From Ricinus communis (taxonomy: Eukaryota; Streptophyta; Magnoliopsida; Malpighiales; Euphorbiaceae), in the NCBI RefSeq assembly GCF_019578655.1, contig NC_063259.1, positions 28,569,277 through 28,633,276 on the forward strand: a stretch of 64,000 nt of DNA. Direction: 5' to 3'. Each line of letters begins with the position of its first letter. The stretch's first letter is position 1. The notes beneath the pieces are model-generated. The model had not been told where the DNA came from. It searched no databases and saw only the letters and a program-made list of their open reading frames with translations. This document shows positions 25,706 to 36,149 of this stretch, in pieces. The translations under genes and the position numbers were made by a program.

Positions 25706-26200
25706 AGCTGCCACGTTTCACCACTCCTTAATTAGTGGCTGCTGGTTTCAGATGTTTCTTCGCATGGAAAACTAATGAGTTAACTTACTGCCCTTTTTCT
25801 TATTATTGATGATGACTGAGCAGCACCGCCGGTCTTTTCTCCACTAGTTGACTCTCGCGTGGCTCTTGGCCGGCCGGCAGGCCGTATTGTTCAGTTTGTT
25901 TTTTCTCAAAAGAAATTAGATTGAAATTTAACCAAACTTGTAATCATAACTTAATGCTAGTTAGTATTACTTTGACTTTGACTAAACTGCATGTGGTTCA
26001 TCCCTGAAATTGGATGCACTAGATCCTCTTTCCACTAGCCCGAATCTCGACTTTATTAAATTAATAGACATACACATTGCTAGCATCTAGCGGAAAGTCC
26101 TTTTGCTTTTTGGTGCTTTTTCTTTTCTTTTTTTCTTTTTGGGATTTGTGACCCATCCACTGCTTGTGTACTTCTCCAGCCCAAATATATCTTCATATCT
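25706..26200. promoter_or_regulatory. Shared promoter region of divergent amidase and IPK2 genes
   Basis: The amidase (minus) and IPK2 (plus) are transcribed away from each other. The IPK2 first exon is non-coding and seems to begin near 26190, so the two promoters share roughly 480 bases. No clear TATA box was identified for either gene. A GC-rich patch with repeated GGC/GCC lies at about 25860-25885. Confidence 0.45.
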
Positions 26201-26214
26201 GTACATGCGCCTGC

Positions 26215-26262
26215 GTTTTCGCCGTACAATAATCGATCTCTCATTGAACTGAAGATTTTCCG
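26215..26262 (+). other. Upstream ORF of 15 codons in the IPK2 leader
   Basis: An ATG at 26215 opens a 15-codon frame (MRLRFRRTIIDLSLN) ending in TGA at 26260-26262, just before the leader intron donor at 26271. If the transcript starts upstream of 26215 the uORF would precede the main start and could reduce translation. The true transcript start is not known. Confidence 0.4.
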
Positions 26263-26270
26263 ATAAGCTG

Positions 26271-27007
26271 GTAGGTTATACTTAAAATCCTTTGATTTTG
26301 GGTGTCTGCATTTTATCGATTTAGTATAGCTGCCAGTTTTTATCCGTTTTCTTTTGTTTTCTTTATCCAGTTTTATCTTCTCGATGCAGTATGTGGCTTT
26401 CTCCCATATTTATTAGTCTCTTTCAAAGGAATAAAAAAAAAAAAAATTGAAAGATTATTGTTATTTTATGTCCATGAGAATAGAAAAATGTACTTTGATT
26501 TTATTATTTTTGCTTGTTAAGTTCCTCTGACTCCAGTGCTTTTATCTGGAGTCTTGATTTTCAAGTTTTTGAGCAAATATTAGATGAAACGTATAATGCT
26601 AATCGTGCATCAAAATCAGGAATGATATATTATACAATGAGCTGAACTAGGAAATAACATACTTCGGCTTTTTTGGGGACTGGACATGAAAAACTTCCTC
26701 GGATTTCTGGAAAACTAAGTTTTGAATTTATAATAACCTTGCTTTGTGGATTTGACTCAAATTAATTGGTCAAGGTGGACGGCAGGGAAGAGTAACTCAG
26801 TAACATGCCCTTTGAAGATCGTTATGTTCTTTTTATCTATTAAATCTGTTGTTGCGTAGTGATTGGTGGCAAATGTTCTATTTCATTTTCAGAATACCTC
26901 TTTTTCAACATTGAACATTTTGTAATTTTTTTTTGTTTCTAAATTTCATGATTGAATAAGCATAGAAGATTTAATATTTGTCCCTTTCTTTTTTCTGATT
27001 GTCACAG
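26271..27007 (+). other. Probable 5' UTR intron of IPK2
   Basis: The sequence CTG followed by GTAGGT at 26271 is a plausible donor, and a T-rich tract ending in GTCACAG at 27007 is a good acceptor. The 737-base segment between is T-rich and has no coding content. Splicing would place a short second leader segment (27008-27086) before the IPK2 ATG. Confidence 0.6.
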
Positions 27008-27086
27008 ATCGAGTATCCCTCCAAAACATATAAAGATCAAGTGAGGAAATCTCGTTTGAATTACATTCTTCATACTGTTGCACACG

Positions 27087-28004
27087 ATGCTTAAGATCCC
27101 AGAACATCAGGTTGCAGGTCACAGGGCCCGTGACGGACTGCTTGGCCCTCTCATAGATGATTCGGGGCGCTTCTACAAGCCTCTTCAGGATGGCGAGCGT
27201 GGCTCTAGAGAGGTGGCCTTCTACACCTCCTTCTCTTCTAATACAAGGATTCCAGATCACATCCGCAAATACTTTCCTGTCTTCTATGGCACTCAACTTT
27301 TAGAGGCATCTGATGGATCTGGGTTGTGCCCCCACCTCGTCTTGCAGGATGTTGTCGCTCGTCGTGTGCATCCATCCATCATGGATATTAAGCTTGGTTC
27401 CAGAACATGGTATCCACAGGCACCAGAAGACTATATCCAGCGGTGCTTTAAGAAAGATAAAGAAACCAGCAGCTTGTCATTGGGTTTTAGGATATCTGGC
27501 TTGAGGATATATGGCAATAAAGAATCAGGATTTTGGGAGCCTGAGAAGAAGCGTGTCCGGAATCTTACTGCAGATGAGGTTAGATTGGTTCTGAGGAAGT
27601 TTGTTTCTTCCAATGCATCTGCTGATCCAAATTTGATACCAGATAGTTTTTTTGCCTCGAGTGTTTATGGTGGTTCTACTGGGATTTTGGCTCAGTTATT
27701 GGAGCTGAAAGCATGGTTTGAAGATCAAACTATCTACCATTTCAACTCTTGTTCTGTTCTTATGGTGTATGAGAAGGAATCACTGCTAAAAGACGAGAAT
27801 TCAGGTGCGGAAGTGAAACTTATCGACTTTGCTCATGTCATGGAAGGCAATGGTGTGATTGACCATAACTCCTTGGGTGCTCTTTGCTCTTTGATTAAGT
27901 TTGTCTCAGAGATTCTAACCAGTCCAGATGAGTGCTCAACAAAAATTTGTTCACCGGATTCTGAGAAGAGCAGTGTTTTTAATGGTGACAGCAACAAAGA
28001 GTGA
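27087..28004 (+). CDS. IPK2: Inositol polyphosphate multikinase (IPK2/IPMK)
   Basis: IPK2 phosphorylates inositol trisphosphate and tetrakisphosphate at the 6- and 3-positions on the path to phytate and signalling inositol phosphates; plant forms are largely nuclear. This is a single coding exon of 305 residues, as in the family. The diagnostic P-x-x-x-D-x-K-x-G motif is 'PSIMDIKLG' (96-104). A 'SLGFRISGLRIY' segment matches the family SSLL/G-type motif, and the C-terminal metal-binding 'KLIDFAHV' (about residue 250) is intact. Translation starts at the ATG at 27087; the frame is open for a few codons upstream but without another ATG close by. The last 25 residues are a Ser/Asp-rich tail. The gene is divergent from the amidase and has a non-coding first exon and leader intron. 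Confidence 0.96.
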   Translation: MLKIPEHQVAGHRARDGLLGPLIDDSGRFYKPLQDGERGSREVAFYTSFSSNTRIPDHIRKYFPVFYGTQLLEASDGSGLCPHLVLQDVVARRVHPSIMDIKLGSRTWYPQAPEDYIQRCFKKDKETSSLSLGFRISGLRIYGNKESGFWEPEKKRVRNLTADEVRLVLRKFVSSNASADPNLIPDSFFASSVYGGSTGILAQLLELKAWFEDQTIYHFNSCSVLMVYEKESLLKDENSGAEVKLIDFAHVMEGNGVIDHNSLGALCSLIKFVSEILTSPDECSTKICSPDSEKSSVFNGDSNKE

Positions 28005-28853
28005 AACGAACTTTTCACAGTGCAGAAGGGTTTGGGATTATATTACTTTTTGCTAGGTGGGGTCTTAAAATTACATTCAGGTTGTTGAAACTTTCCTACT
28101 GAGCTAATCTGTTGATGGCTATTTTGTTGCGTCTTATTGGCGAAATTAACCTATGCTAATGTTCTTATTTTTAGCCTAAAATAAAAGGTCATGGATTGTA
28201 AACCCCAATGAAATTTTCCATTATTTTATTAGAAGTCCCATTCCCATTCTGATTTACAGTTTATCTGGTGGTTTTGTCATTGTTGAAAGAAAAAAGGCTA
28301 TATTCTGGTGTTGCTTTGAGGTGAGAGATGAGAAAATCTGGCCACTGTTCTTCTTACAATATTTAATTTCTTACTCTGCAACTCCAGCAGGTCCTAAAAC
28401 TGCAGCTTTGTTTTAGAGGTTTAACAAGCAAAAATAAAAAGGTACCATCAAGCAGCATATTGAAAGTTGCTGGTAATTGATTGCACATCTTTTTCAGATT
28501 AAATAAATTAACACTAATGTTAATTCAATTGGTTCTGACATGTTGCTTTCCAGTTACTCTTAAAATCCTAAGGTCATATGTTCTATTCAGTGGAGCCATG
28601 CTTTCCTGTTATGGCAAGGAAGCTTGCAGGTTCAGGAAATCAGAGAATTTATGTCAATGACTGCAAGACTAAATGGCAATATCAGCTGGAACAGTCTCAG
28701 CATATAACCAAGTATTTAGGGCACATCAAGCCGACTTTTGATAATCTTTCTTTTAAGCAAATGCTCTTGAAATCTGCTTAAAAGATAATCCATTTGAAAT
28801 CTAGCAGTGAACTCCAAGCCTCAAAAATATGACTTTCATTTCTTGCAACCCCT
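28005..28853. other. Intergenic: IPK2 3' region to GLP promoter
   Basis: This includes the probable IPK2 3' untranslated region (to about 28220, where AATGAAATTT and an A/T-rich signal occur) and unremarkable spacer. A 67-codon open stretch at 28578-28781 shows no recognisable similarity, and I do not call it a gene. Confidence 0.5.
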
Positions 28854-28868
28854 AAATATATATATAAC
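28854..28868 (+). promoter_or_regulatory. TATA box of germin-like gene
   Basis: An AAATATATATATAAC-type stretch lies about 45-60 bases before the ATG at 28913, which implies a short leader of roughly 20-30 bases. The match to the plant TATA consensus is strong. Confidence 0.6.
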
Positions 28869-28912
28869 AAAGAAAGACACTCATTTCAGTTCATAACAAC
28901 AAATTAACAAAG

Positions 28913-29569
28913 ATGAATTCCGTCCTCCTCTTTTGCATAGTCTTGTGCTCTGCAATTCAAATGTGCTTTGCAGACTGTGACAATGTTCAGGACATTTGTC
29001 CAGCAGCTCCTACGAGCAAGCAGAATATCTTCATCAATGGCTTGCCTTGCAAGAGGCCAGAAAGCATTGCTCCTTCAGATTTCAAGTCATCTAAACTGAG
29101 CCAGCCTGGTGACACAGACAACTTCCTTCGCTCATCCACAACTATCGTCACTGCTATTGATTTCCCTGGCCTGAACACCCTCGGCCTCTCAATTTCCAGG
29201 ATAGATCTTGATGTGGATGGTTTAGTGTTGCCACGATCACACCCAAGAGCCAGTGAAATATTTTTCGTCGGCACAGGCGTGGTGATTGCTGGATTTGTTG
29301 ATACTAATAACCAGCTATTCCAGAGTTTTCTCAAGGAAGGAGATGTGTTCGTGGTTCCTCGTGGTCTGCTCCACTTCTGCTTGAATGCTGGCAATGATGC
29401 TGCTACTGTATACTCAGTACTGAATAGCCAAAATCCAGGAGTGGTGAATGTTGCTGGTGCAATGTTTGAGACTGAACCTGATATCATAAATAAGCTAGTC
29501 GAGAGAATAAAATCTCTTTCTGCATCAGCAATCAAGGCCATGGAAAATGTGACTGCATATGAGTTTTAA
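28913..29569 (+). CDS. GLP: Germin-like protein (cupin), secreted
   Basis: Germin-like proteins are extracellular, manganese-binding cupins; some are superoxide dismutases or auxin-binding-type proteins. This intronless 218-residue protein has a signal peptide (about 1-20, cleaved after MCFA), the conserved N-terminal cysteine pair (C29 and C46), germin box 1 (about 103-120) and box 2 'GDVFVVPRGLLHFCLNAG' (143-160). In box 1 the usual P-H-T-H-P reads P-R-S-H-P, so the first metal-binding histidine is Arg108. H110, E115 and H154 remain. Box 2 and the overall length are normal, so the fold is likely kept, but metal affinity and enzyme activity may be altered. The subfamily looks closest to the ABP19/20-type GLPs (inference). 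Confidence 0.95.
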   Translation: MNSVLLFCIVLCSAIQMCFADCDNVQDICPAAPTSKQNIFINGLPCKRPESIAPSDFKSSKLSQPGDTDNFLRSSTTIVTAIDFPGLNTLGLSISRIDLDVDGLVLPRSHPRASEIFFVGTGVVIAGFVDTNNQLFQSFLKEGDVFVVPRGLLHFCLNAGNDAATVYSVLNSQNPGVVNVAGAMFETEPDIINKLVERIKSLSASAIKAMENVTAYEF

Positions 29570-30033
29570 AACTCTTTACACTCGAGAATATTAAGCCCAT
29601 AACACTAATTCATTTTCTTTTTTATGTGCTTGTTTTAATGCACAGCATTATAGAAAATTCAAATTGCTATTTAATTATATGCTATGTTCTGCCTTCTTGC
29701 GCAGTCAATAATTTTCTCCTTAATGTACTGCTAAATATATTTCATAATGTAAAGCTGCAACCTTGCACAAACTTAAGACGAGTGGAATTTTCTTTTTAAA
29801 CCTTATTTCTCTCAATTTTGAAAAATCAAGGATACATCGTTGTTATTTTCATTAAATAGGGGTAAAATTGTATAATCACAAAATATTGTGTGTTAAAACT
29901 GAAAATTCCTCGTTCCCTCCTAGTAACGACTTTGTTACGGGTATTTATTTATTTTGATTTCATGATTCATATCCACATTTCACTACTCATTCCGCGCCAA
30001 ATTTAAACCGTTGAAGAAGACGCAGAAGAAGAA
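29570..30033. other. Short intergenic spacer
   Basis: GLP 3' untranslated sequence is followed by the promoter of the next gene. Nothing else is supported. Confidence 0.5.
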
Positions 30034-33000
30034 ATGGTTGCATTGTGCTTCGTGTTGGATTTATGCAGCCTATCACCTTCATTACTTCGAGACCTAAAAC
30101 AGGTACTACTTAGTTAATGAAGTAATCGAATAAAATCGTGCTCTATAACTGAAGAAATCAAGGATTTTGTGGTTTTTGGTTCTCAGTGCTTATTACAGCT
30201 CGGTAATTCGTACGCGATTTCACCTCCTTCGTCGCGGCATCGATTTGACTCTCTCGGAGACAGGATCGGCTTGTGTTATATCTTCAAAAATCGCATTTCC
30301 TCCTCTCGAGAGGTATAATTCATTGATTTGCTGACTCTTTAGTCCACGATTAACAGATACAAGATGTAACTAACGATTTTAGTTTTTATTTTTTTAATAA
30401 AACAGCTTAAAATTGCATATCACCCTAGAGGAAATTTTCATCTCCGGGATTTCCATGACGCCGTTAACAACTTGCCTACAGATGCCTTTTTGCCTGAAAT
30501 CGATGATTCTGGAGCTCTCCGTCGGTCAGGTGTTAGCTCTCTTTCTCTTTGCATCTTTTCATTTTTTGTTGAGCATGCTTGTTATGCTAATTATTTATCT
30601 ATTGATATTAGATGCAAAATTATCAAGCGTTTTGAGTGATCAAGTTGTATATTCATGGGAGATTAAAGATTTTATGCGGAAAGTGATTGTTTTGAGCTCC
30701 TGTTTACCTGAGAATATAGACTCAGCCTTGAAAATTACTCTTATGGTGATTAAGCCTTTTATATAATATTGCATTTGATGCTCTTTACTTTCTTTCTATC
30801 TTTTCAAAAGCTACAGGTTTCCTTTTCTTTTTGTCCCTTTTTTGACAGGATGCAGCAGATAAGTGTGTTTCAGTGGAGTTTCTGTTGTTTGAACTAAGTT
30901 CAAGCTATTTCAGCAATATGCAGGAGAATATCAACTGCTTTCTAACAAGTTTATCTGATCTGGATAATTGCTCATTTCAGACTTATATCCCAGGTTAAGT
31001 CCTCCAATAATTTCTACTTTCATTTTTCATTGAAGTCAAGTTTTGTTTTTCGTTTTTTTCTCTTGGTAAATGAGCTGAGTTTTCCTTGGATGTTAATTGA
31101 CTTAATTATATATGCTAGGAAACTGGGGAGAAGCCAGCCAATGAAATTCTGTATCTAGTATTTTGAAAGTCTAAAAATGCAATATTTAGTTTCATGTTTG
31201 AAAAGTTCACAATTGCTAAAATTTGATTCTGTCAGAATAAAAATAACAAGGCATTTTGAAAGAAATGAAATCACGCCAAAAATGACATTAGTTCTTGCTT
31301 TAGTCTAAACAACGCCTATTTTATTTGTATTAGTATTAACAATAAACAGATTTTGCAGATAGCAGACTATTTCATAGTCTAACGAAACGATGGCTACAGG
31401 ATTTAGAGGATGACATAGATGAACCATTGCAAGCTTGTTTTATTTTCCAGACCAACCTTGTAGGCTCTTTGAATCACATAAGCTGCAGCTTGTCAATATC
31501 TGTTCGTCAAATTATTGATGAGTTCAGTGCTTGTCAGGTATTGATTCTGACTCATTTTGTGCTTTTGAATGTATGATAACATGGTTTATTTCTTCCCTGC
31601 TCATTGTCCTTTTATTATCTGCTCTTGCTTCCAAATAATATTATGTTTCTCTGCCTATAGACGTGCAGATGTCATGGCGTCCTGTTAGATCATGCTGCAA
31701 AAGATAAACTTGAGAGGCTCTCTTGTCCAGTTACGGGCCATGATCTGGGAACAGCTGATGTGGTTGATAATTCTGTGAAAGTTGGAGATAAAACGATCTT
31801 GTTCATGCCCTCTTTCCAGAGCTCAATGAAGGTCCATCAACTTTCTTCCCCCATTGAATTCAACATTATTGAGAGGACTAATCTGAAATCTTTAAATGAA
31901 GGTACTGTCATATATAAAGATCTCGTCTGGTCTGTGTTTCTTGTCCATTTCATTTTATTGCCATCTCAATAGTCAAGTAATTCAGAATTTTCCTTAGGAA
32001 GAGAGGAATTCTGCTTGATGTCGTAGAGCTGCTGGTATTCTGACGTTCATTCTTCCATTTTAAACTCATTACAGAGTGATGTGTATTGGCATATTAGCAA
32101 AAACAATGAAGTCTGCATGAGCTGCAAATCTCACAAATACTGCCTTGTGTTTGTAGTGTGAAAACATCAACAATTGAATCTACTTCCATGTTTTACAAGT
32201 TGTGAATTTTATCAAAACTCCATGATGCATGCATAACTTACTTTTCCGGAGTTGGAATTACAAATTTCCTGCCAAAACATGCTTTTGTACTAACATGTTC
32301 TTCTTGGTATCTTAGCATAGGTGTTATATTTGGAACTCCATATTTTGTAGCTCCATCAGCTTGCAATGAGGTAGAAACTTCTTCAGATGAGATGTCCCAG
32401 CCTGAATTGAATTCTCAGCGTATGTGGAATGCCTCTCTCTCTCTTCTCTCTCTCCCCCCAATTTCATACCTAAGAGAATAGGAGTCTTCCTATTCCTCTG
32501 ATACCAATATTTCCAAATGTATTTTGAGTCTTAAGCACAATTTATCATATTGCTTTCATCTTTCTACTTTGGGATATTATTTGGCAGTTTTTCAAGGAAT
32601 TTGCAATTATCTACATTCAATGGATGAGGGGCTGGTATGTTCTTCATACTGCAATGTGGATACCATGAAAGGGACAGCATTCCCCTGCTATTATATTCTT
32701 CTACCATCAGACAATGGACCAATGCTTCTCCGGGTGAATGCGGATCTTCCTCACTCATTGGTTAAAGAAAATATCATTTTTTGCTAAGCATCAACTGTTA
32801 TGGTCTTTTTATTTGACATAAGCTATCTTTTTCTCTTTCCCTTTGCTAGTATGCCGATGCATGGAAGATCTTGGTTCAGCTGTTCTTCCCATGACTGTCT
32901 CTCTTTCTTTGTGCTGTTTTTAACCAATTATTCTACAACTTCACAGCGTCTTGCAAGTTTAGAGGAAGTATTGCCTATGCTTGAAGTCAATCAATTCATT

Positions 33001-34699
33001 GATTCTTCGATGTCCAAGGATATTCAAAATACCATTCAGACCTCTCTATTAAAGGTTGAACCTAACCAATTTCCATAAGTTGCCTTCTTGCTGTGGCTTT
33101 TTCTTTTTTCTTTCATTTTTGTTGCTTTGTTTTGCATAATGTTAATTCATGTCATAATATACCATTACCTTAAAAGATCTTGACTGCTGAAGAAGTTTGT
33201 CAAACTTTTCAGCTAGATACAACTGTATGGTATCTGACACGCTGCTTTAAATATGATCGACAAGCAACTTAAAATTAGGAGAGCGTTGTCTAAAGAAAAT
33301 TTTGAGGCTATACATCGATAATCTTTTGAGACTCTGAGATCAGTTCTAGATATTCATTTCTTGCTACCAGTGCATCAACTTGAACTATTAGTAGCCTTGG
33401 CTTTGATAAGCACAGCATAAACTGCATCATATTTCATTATGCGCTGGAGGAGCATATTCCTCTTAAATAAACCATTTTTCCCTCAGTATAACGGAATCCT
33501 TACACTCTTTTTCTCATTTTAAAAAGTTCTTCTCTGTCTGAATTCCCACAGATTGATTTGAGAGACTATAATCCAGTTCTGCATGAAAGAGGCTTACATC
33601 GAAAGCTGAACTTGCTTATAAAAGAGAGCTTCCAATTTGTGTAAGTATTTTATTCATCCATGCTGTATCTTGCCAGCCAACAATATGAAACATTCATGCA
33701 TATGCAGTACTTTTCTTTTTCAAATTCTAACTGAAGTGTATCCCTAAGTTAATAATAATAGAGCTCCAGAGTGAATCAGAGAACTTAAGTGAAGTTGCCC
33801 CATATATTTTTGCATAATTTCCCAAAATATTTTCTCTTTCAGTTTTGCTTATCAAATAACAATCTGAACAGTGAATACAATTCTTCTCCTAGTACTTCTT
33901 CGTGGAAGAAGATGGTGGTTACCAAAGTCATAGGCATCCCTATAAACAATTTCATTTCCTTAAAACTAGAAAGAGGTGCATTCAGTGATTGTTATAATTC
34001 ATCCACTGTTTCCTCTTCCACAGCTGCTTTTCGTATCGTAGCATCCAAATTGGGTTTATTTGACTTTATTTCTAGATTAATTGGTGGAACTAAAGTTTGA
34101 GAGTGAGCTTAACTGGGCATATGTTCTCTTCATGATCAGCATCATCAGTGTTTGAACTCTGGGAGTAGTAATCCTGATATTTGCCTTGATTAATTGGATT
34201 TTTCAGGACAGTTACTCCAAAACTGAATGAGGCAACATCTGGACTGAACTCAAACCAACTAAATTCTTTGGAACAATCGAATTGTATAACAGTCGTCAAA
34301 GATGAAGCCCCGCAGTTGAAAATGAAAGTTGGAGAAGACAAAACATCATATTCTATTGCAGAAGAATGGGAGCAGCTAGTTGTCAGTGAAGTCCCGAATC
34401 TATATTCTCCCACTCCTGTTTCCAAAGCTAAGGTGGATATGTTAGTTCTGTCCTCACCGGACACTAATAAGCAGTTGGATGTGAAAACTTCAAGAATATT
34501 AGAGAGACTAGAGGTGCCAAAACAGTTGAAAACAAAGGTAACTTCTCCAATTTTCACAAGCAGCAGCTTCTCAGAAACAGGTGCGCCAATAAAAAAGCCT
34601 CCAGTTCCTTTCCAGCCTAGCAATGCAACAGATCAGAGCTTAACGTCAAGTCAATTAATGAAACCCAATTTCCAGAGACTAAAAAGGAAACACAAATGA
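30034..34699 (+). CDS. Conserved-looking 650-residue protein of unknown function
   Basis: Twelve exons join in frame: 30034-30102, 30187-30312, 30406-30529, 30612-30745, 30849-30993, 31359-31537, 31661-31901, 32321-32419, 32588-32733, 32947-33054, 33552-33640, 34207-34699. The long intact frame across 11 consensus introns is strong evidence for a real gene. The protein starts 'MVALCFVLDLCSLSP', a hydrophobic strand followed by an acidic residue and helix, as at the start of a von Willebrand A-like fold. The middle has a possible zinc site: 'TCRCHG' and, about 20 residues on, 'LSCPVTGHD'. The C-terminal third (from about residue 480) is Ser/Thr/Lys-rich, probably disordered, ending 'RLKRKHK', a likely nuclear localisation signal. 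I do not recognise the family. Its place between IPK2 and RBOH suggests it matches Arabidopsis At5g07380 (gene order from memory). A vWA-like meiosis protein is one speculative possibility. Confidence 0.85.
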
Positions 34700-36149
34700 C
34701 AATGGCTGCCTGGGGTTGGAGAAGGCCTACTTCTAACTGGAGGGTAACTATGAGAACTTTATGTTGTATAGAAAATGAGTGCCTGTGAAATTCTGTTGTT
34801 GAGACCGGGAGCAGCTTATGGTTTTCTTTTTTTTCTTTTTGCATGTTATGGGTTAGATTTTCAAGTTGCCTGCTTATTTAGTCGGCGATCAGAACATTTT
34901 ACACTCCCAAGCTCTACCTGGTACAAACTACTGGAACACCTAAGCTTTAGCAGAGAATTTAAGCTTCGTATATATGTTGCTTTGAAACTGATACTTAGCG
35001 AGTTTGAATTGAAATTTACATTAGGAAATGGTGGAAGGAACAGCATAATAAATCAATTTAAAAAGCCGATTGACATGACCATGTAATACTGAATGTGCCC
35101 ATATAATGTTAATTGATGGATCAGCATTATTCCATAATGCACATACTGCGATTATGCATTGAGAAGCAAACTCTCTTTTCGTCCGATCTGTGTTCATAAC
35201 CACCCGATTCAAGAAAAATATGCTATGATCGTGGATGTTTGATTCAAGCGGTGGCGGTGGAATTCTCCATTTGGGGGGCGGGGATAAAAGTTCCTGTCGT
35301 TTGTTTTCCGTCCTTTACAAACAACAGGAGGAAAATGCGAAAGATCCCGGGATTAAATTGGGCCCTGCCCAATCAAGCCGGCCTTTAAATATGTACCAAG
35401 ATGAATACTATCCACGTTTATTGTTTTTTATCCTGAAAAAGAAAATCTAAAATAAGATTTTTTTTTTTTTTAAGGAAAATTATGTGAATCATTTTCTTTT
35501 ATTTTAAGTGTTTATCCTCAAATATATGTTCTCTATTCAGACTTTATCAAGGAATAACCATGATGAATGAAAAAGGTGCACATCTTTGGTGATTGTTATA
35601 GTAAGAAAGAATATCTTATTTAGAAATTCAAGACAGAGAAGAAAAAAAATCATATCAGAATGAGACACGGCTTAGCTGATGATTCACTACATAATTAGAT
35701 TTAGAAAAAGACTTGTAGTTTATACATACACTTAATTAATACTCAATACTTATATTTTATCCGTCCAATTTCAATCAATCAAAAGAACTGAAAGACATTC
35801 ACTATTCTATCATACAAGATATTTCTTAGCAGAGAAAAAAAAATAAAGAAAAATGAACAAAAGGAAATGCTTTACAAATCCTATTGTAGATATGTCCTGA
35901 TTGACAGAGACGAGCACTAACATTTGCTGTCTTAAGTGGGTTGCCCCTGCAATCAACCAACGCACTATCTTCTGCTCGCTGATTAATTTATCAATAAGAC
36001 TATGCCATTATTGAAAGGAGGCTAATAGAAATGTCAACAAAAGGGGGCCAATAAAGAATATTCAGTAACGAGTGGGATGTTGATGGAACTCAATTCAAGA
36101 CCTCTCTTTCTTTCTTTCTTCTGTCTTCCTTAATCACCGATTGAAAGTT
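34700..36149. other. Intergenic between convergent genes
   Basis: This contains the 3' ends of the unknown gene (plus) and RBOH (minus). It is AT-rich with a poly-T run at about 35458-35472. No coding sequence is supported. Confidence 0.6.

Noticed and set aside
28578..28781. A 67-codon frame between IPK2 and the germin-like gene
   Set aside because: It is short, resembles nothing I know, and lies in likely 3' or intergenic sequence.
28987..29541. A 184-codon minus-strand frame
   Set aside because: It is the antisense shadow of the intronless germin-like gene.
34090..34623. A 177-codon minus-strand frame
   Set aside because: It overlaps the last exon of the 650-residue gene, whose frame is continuous with eleven upstream exons.
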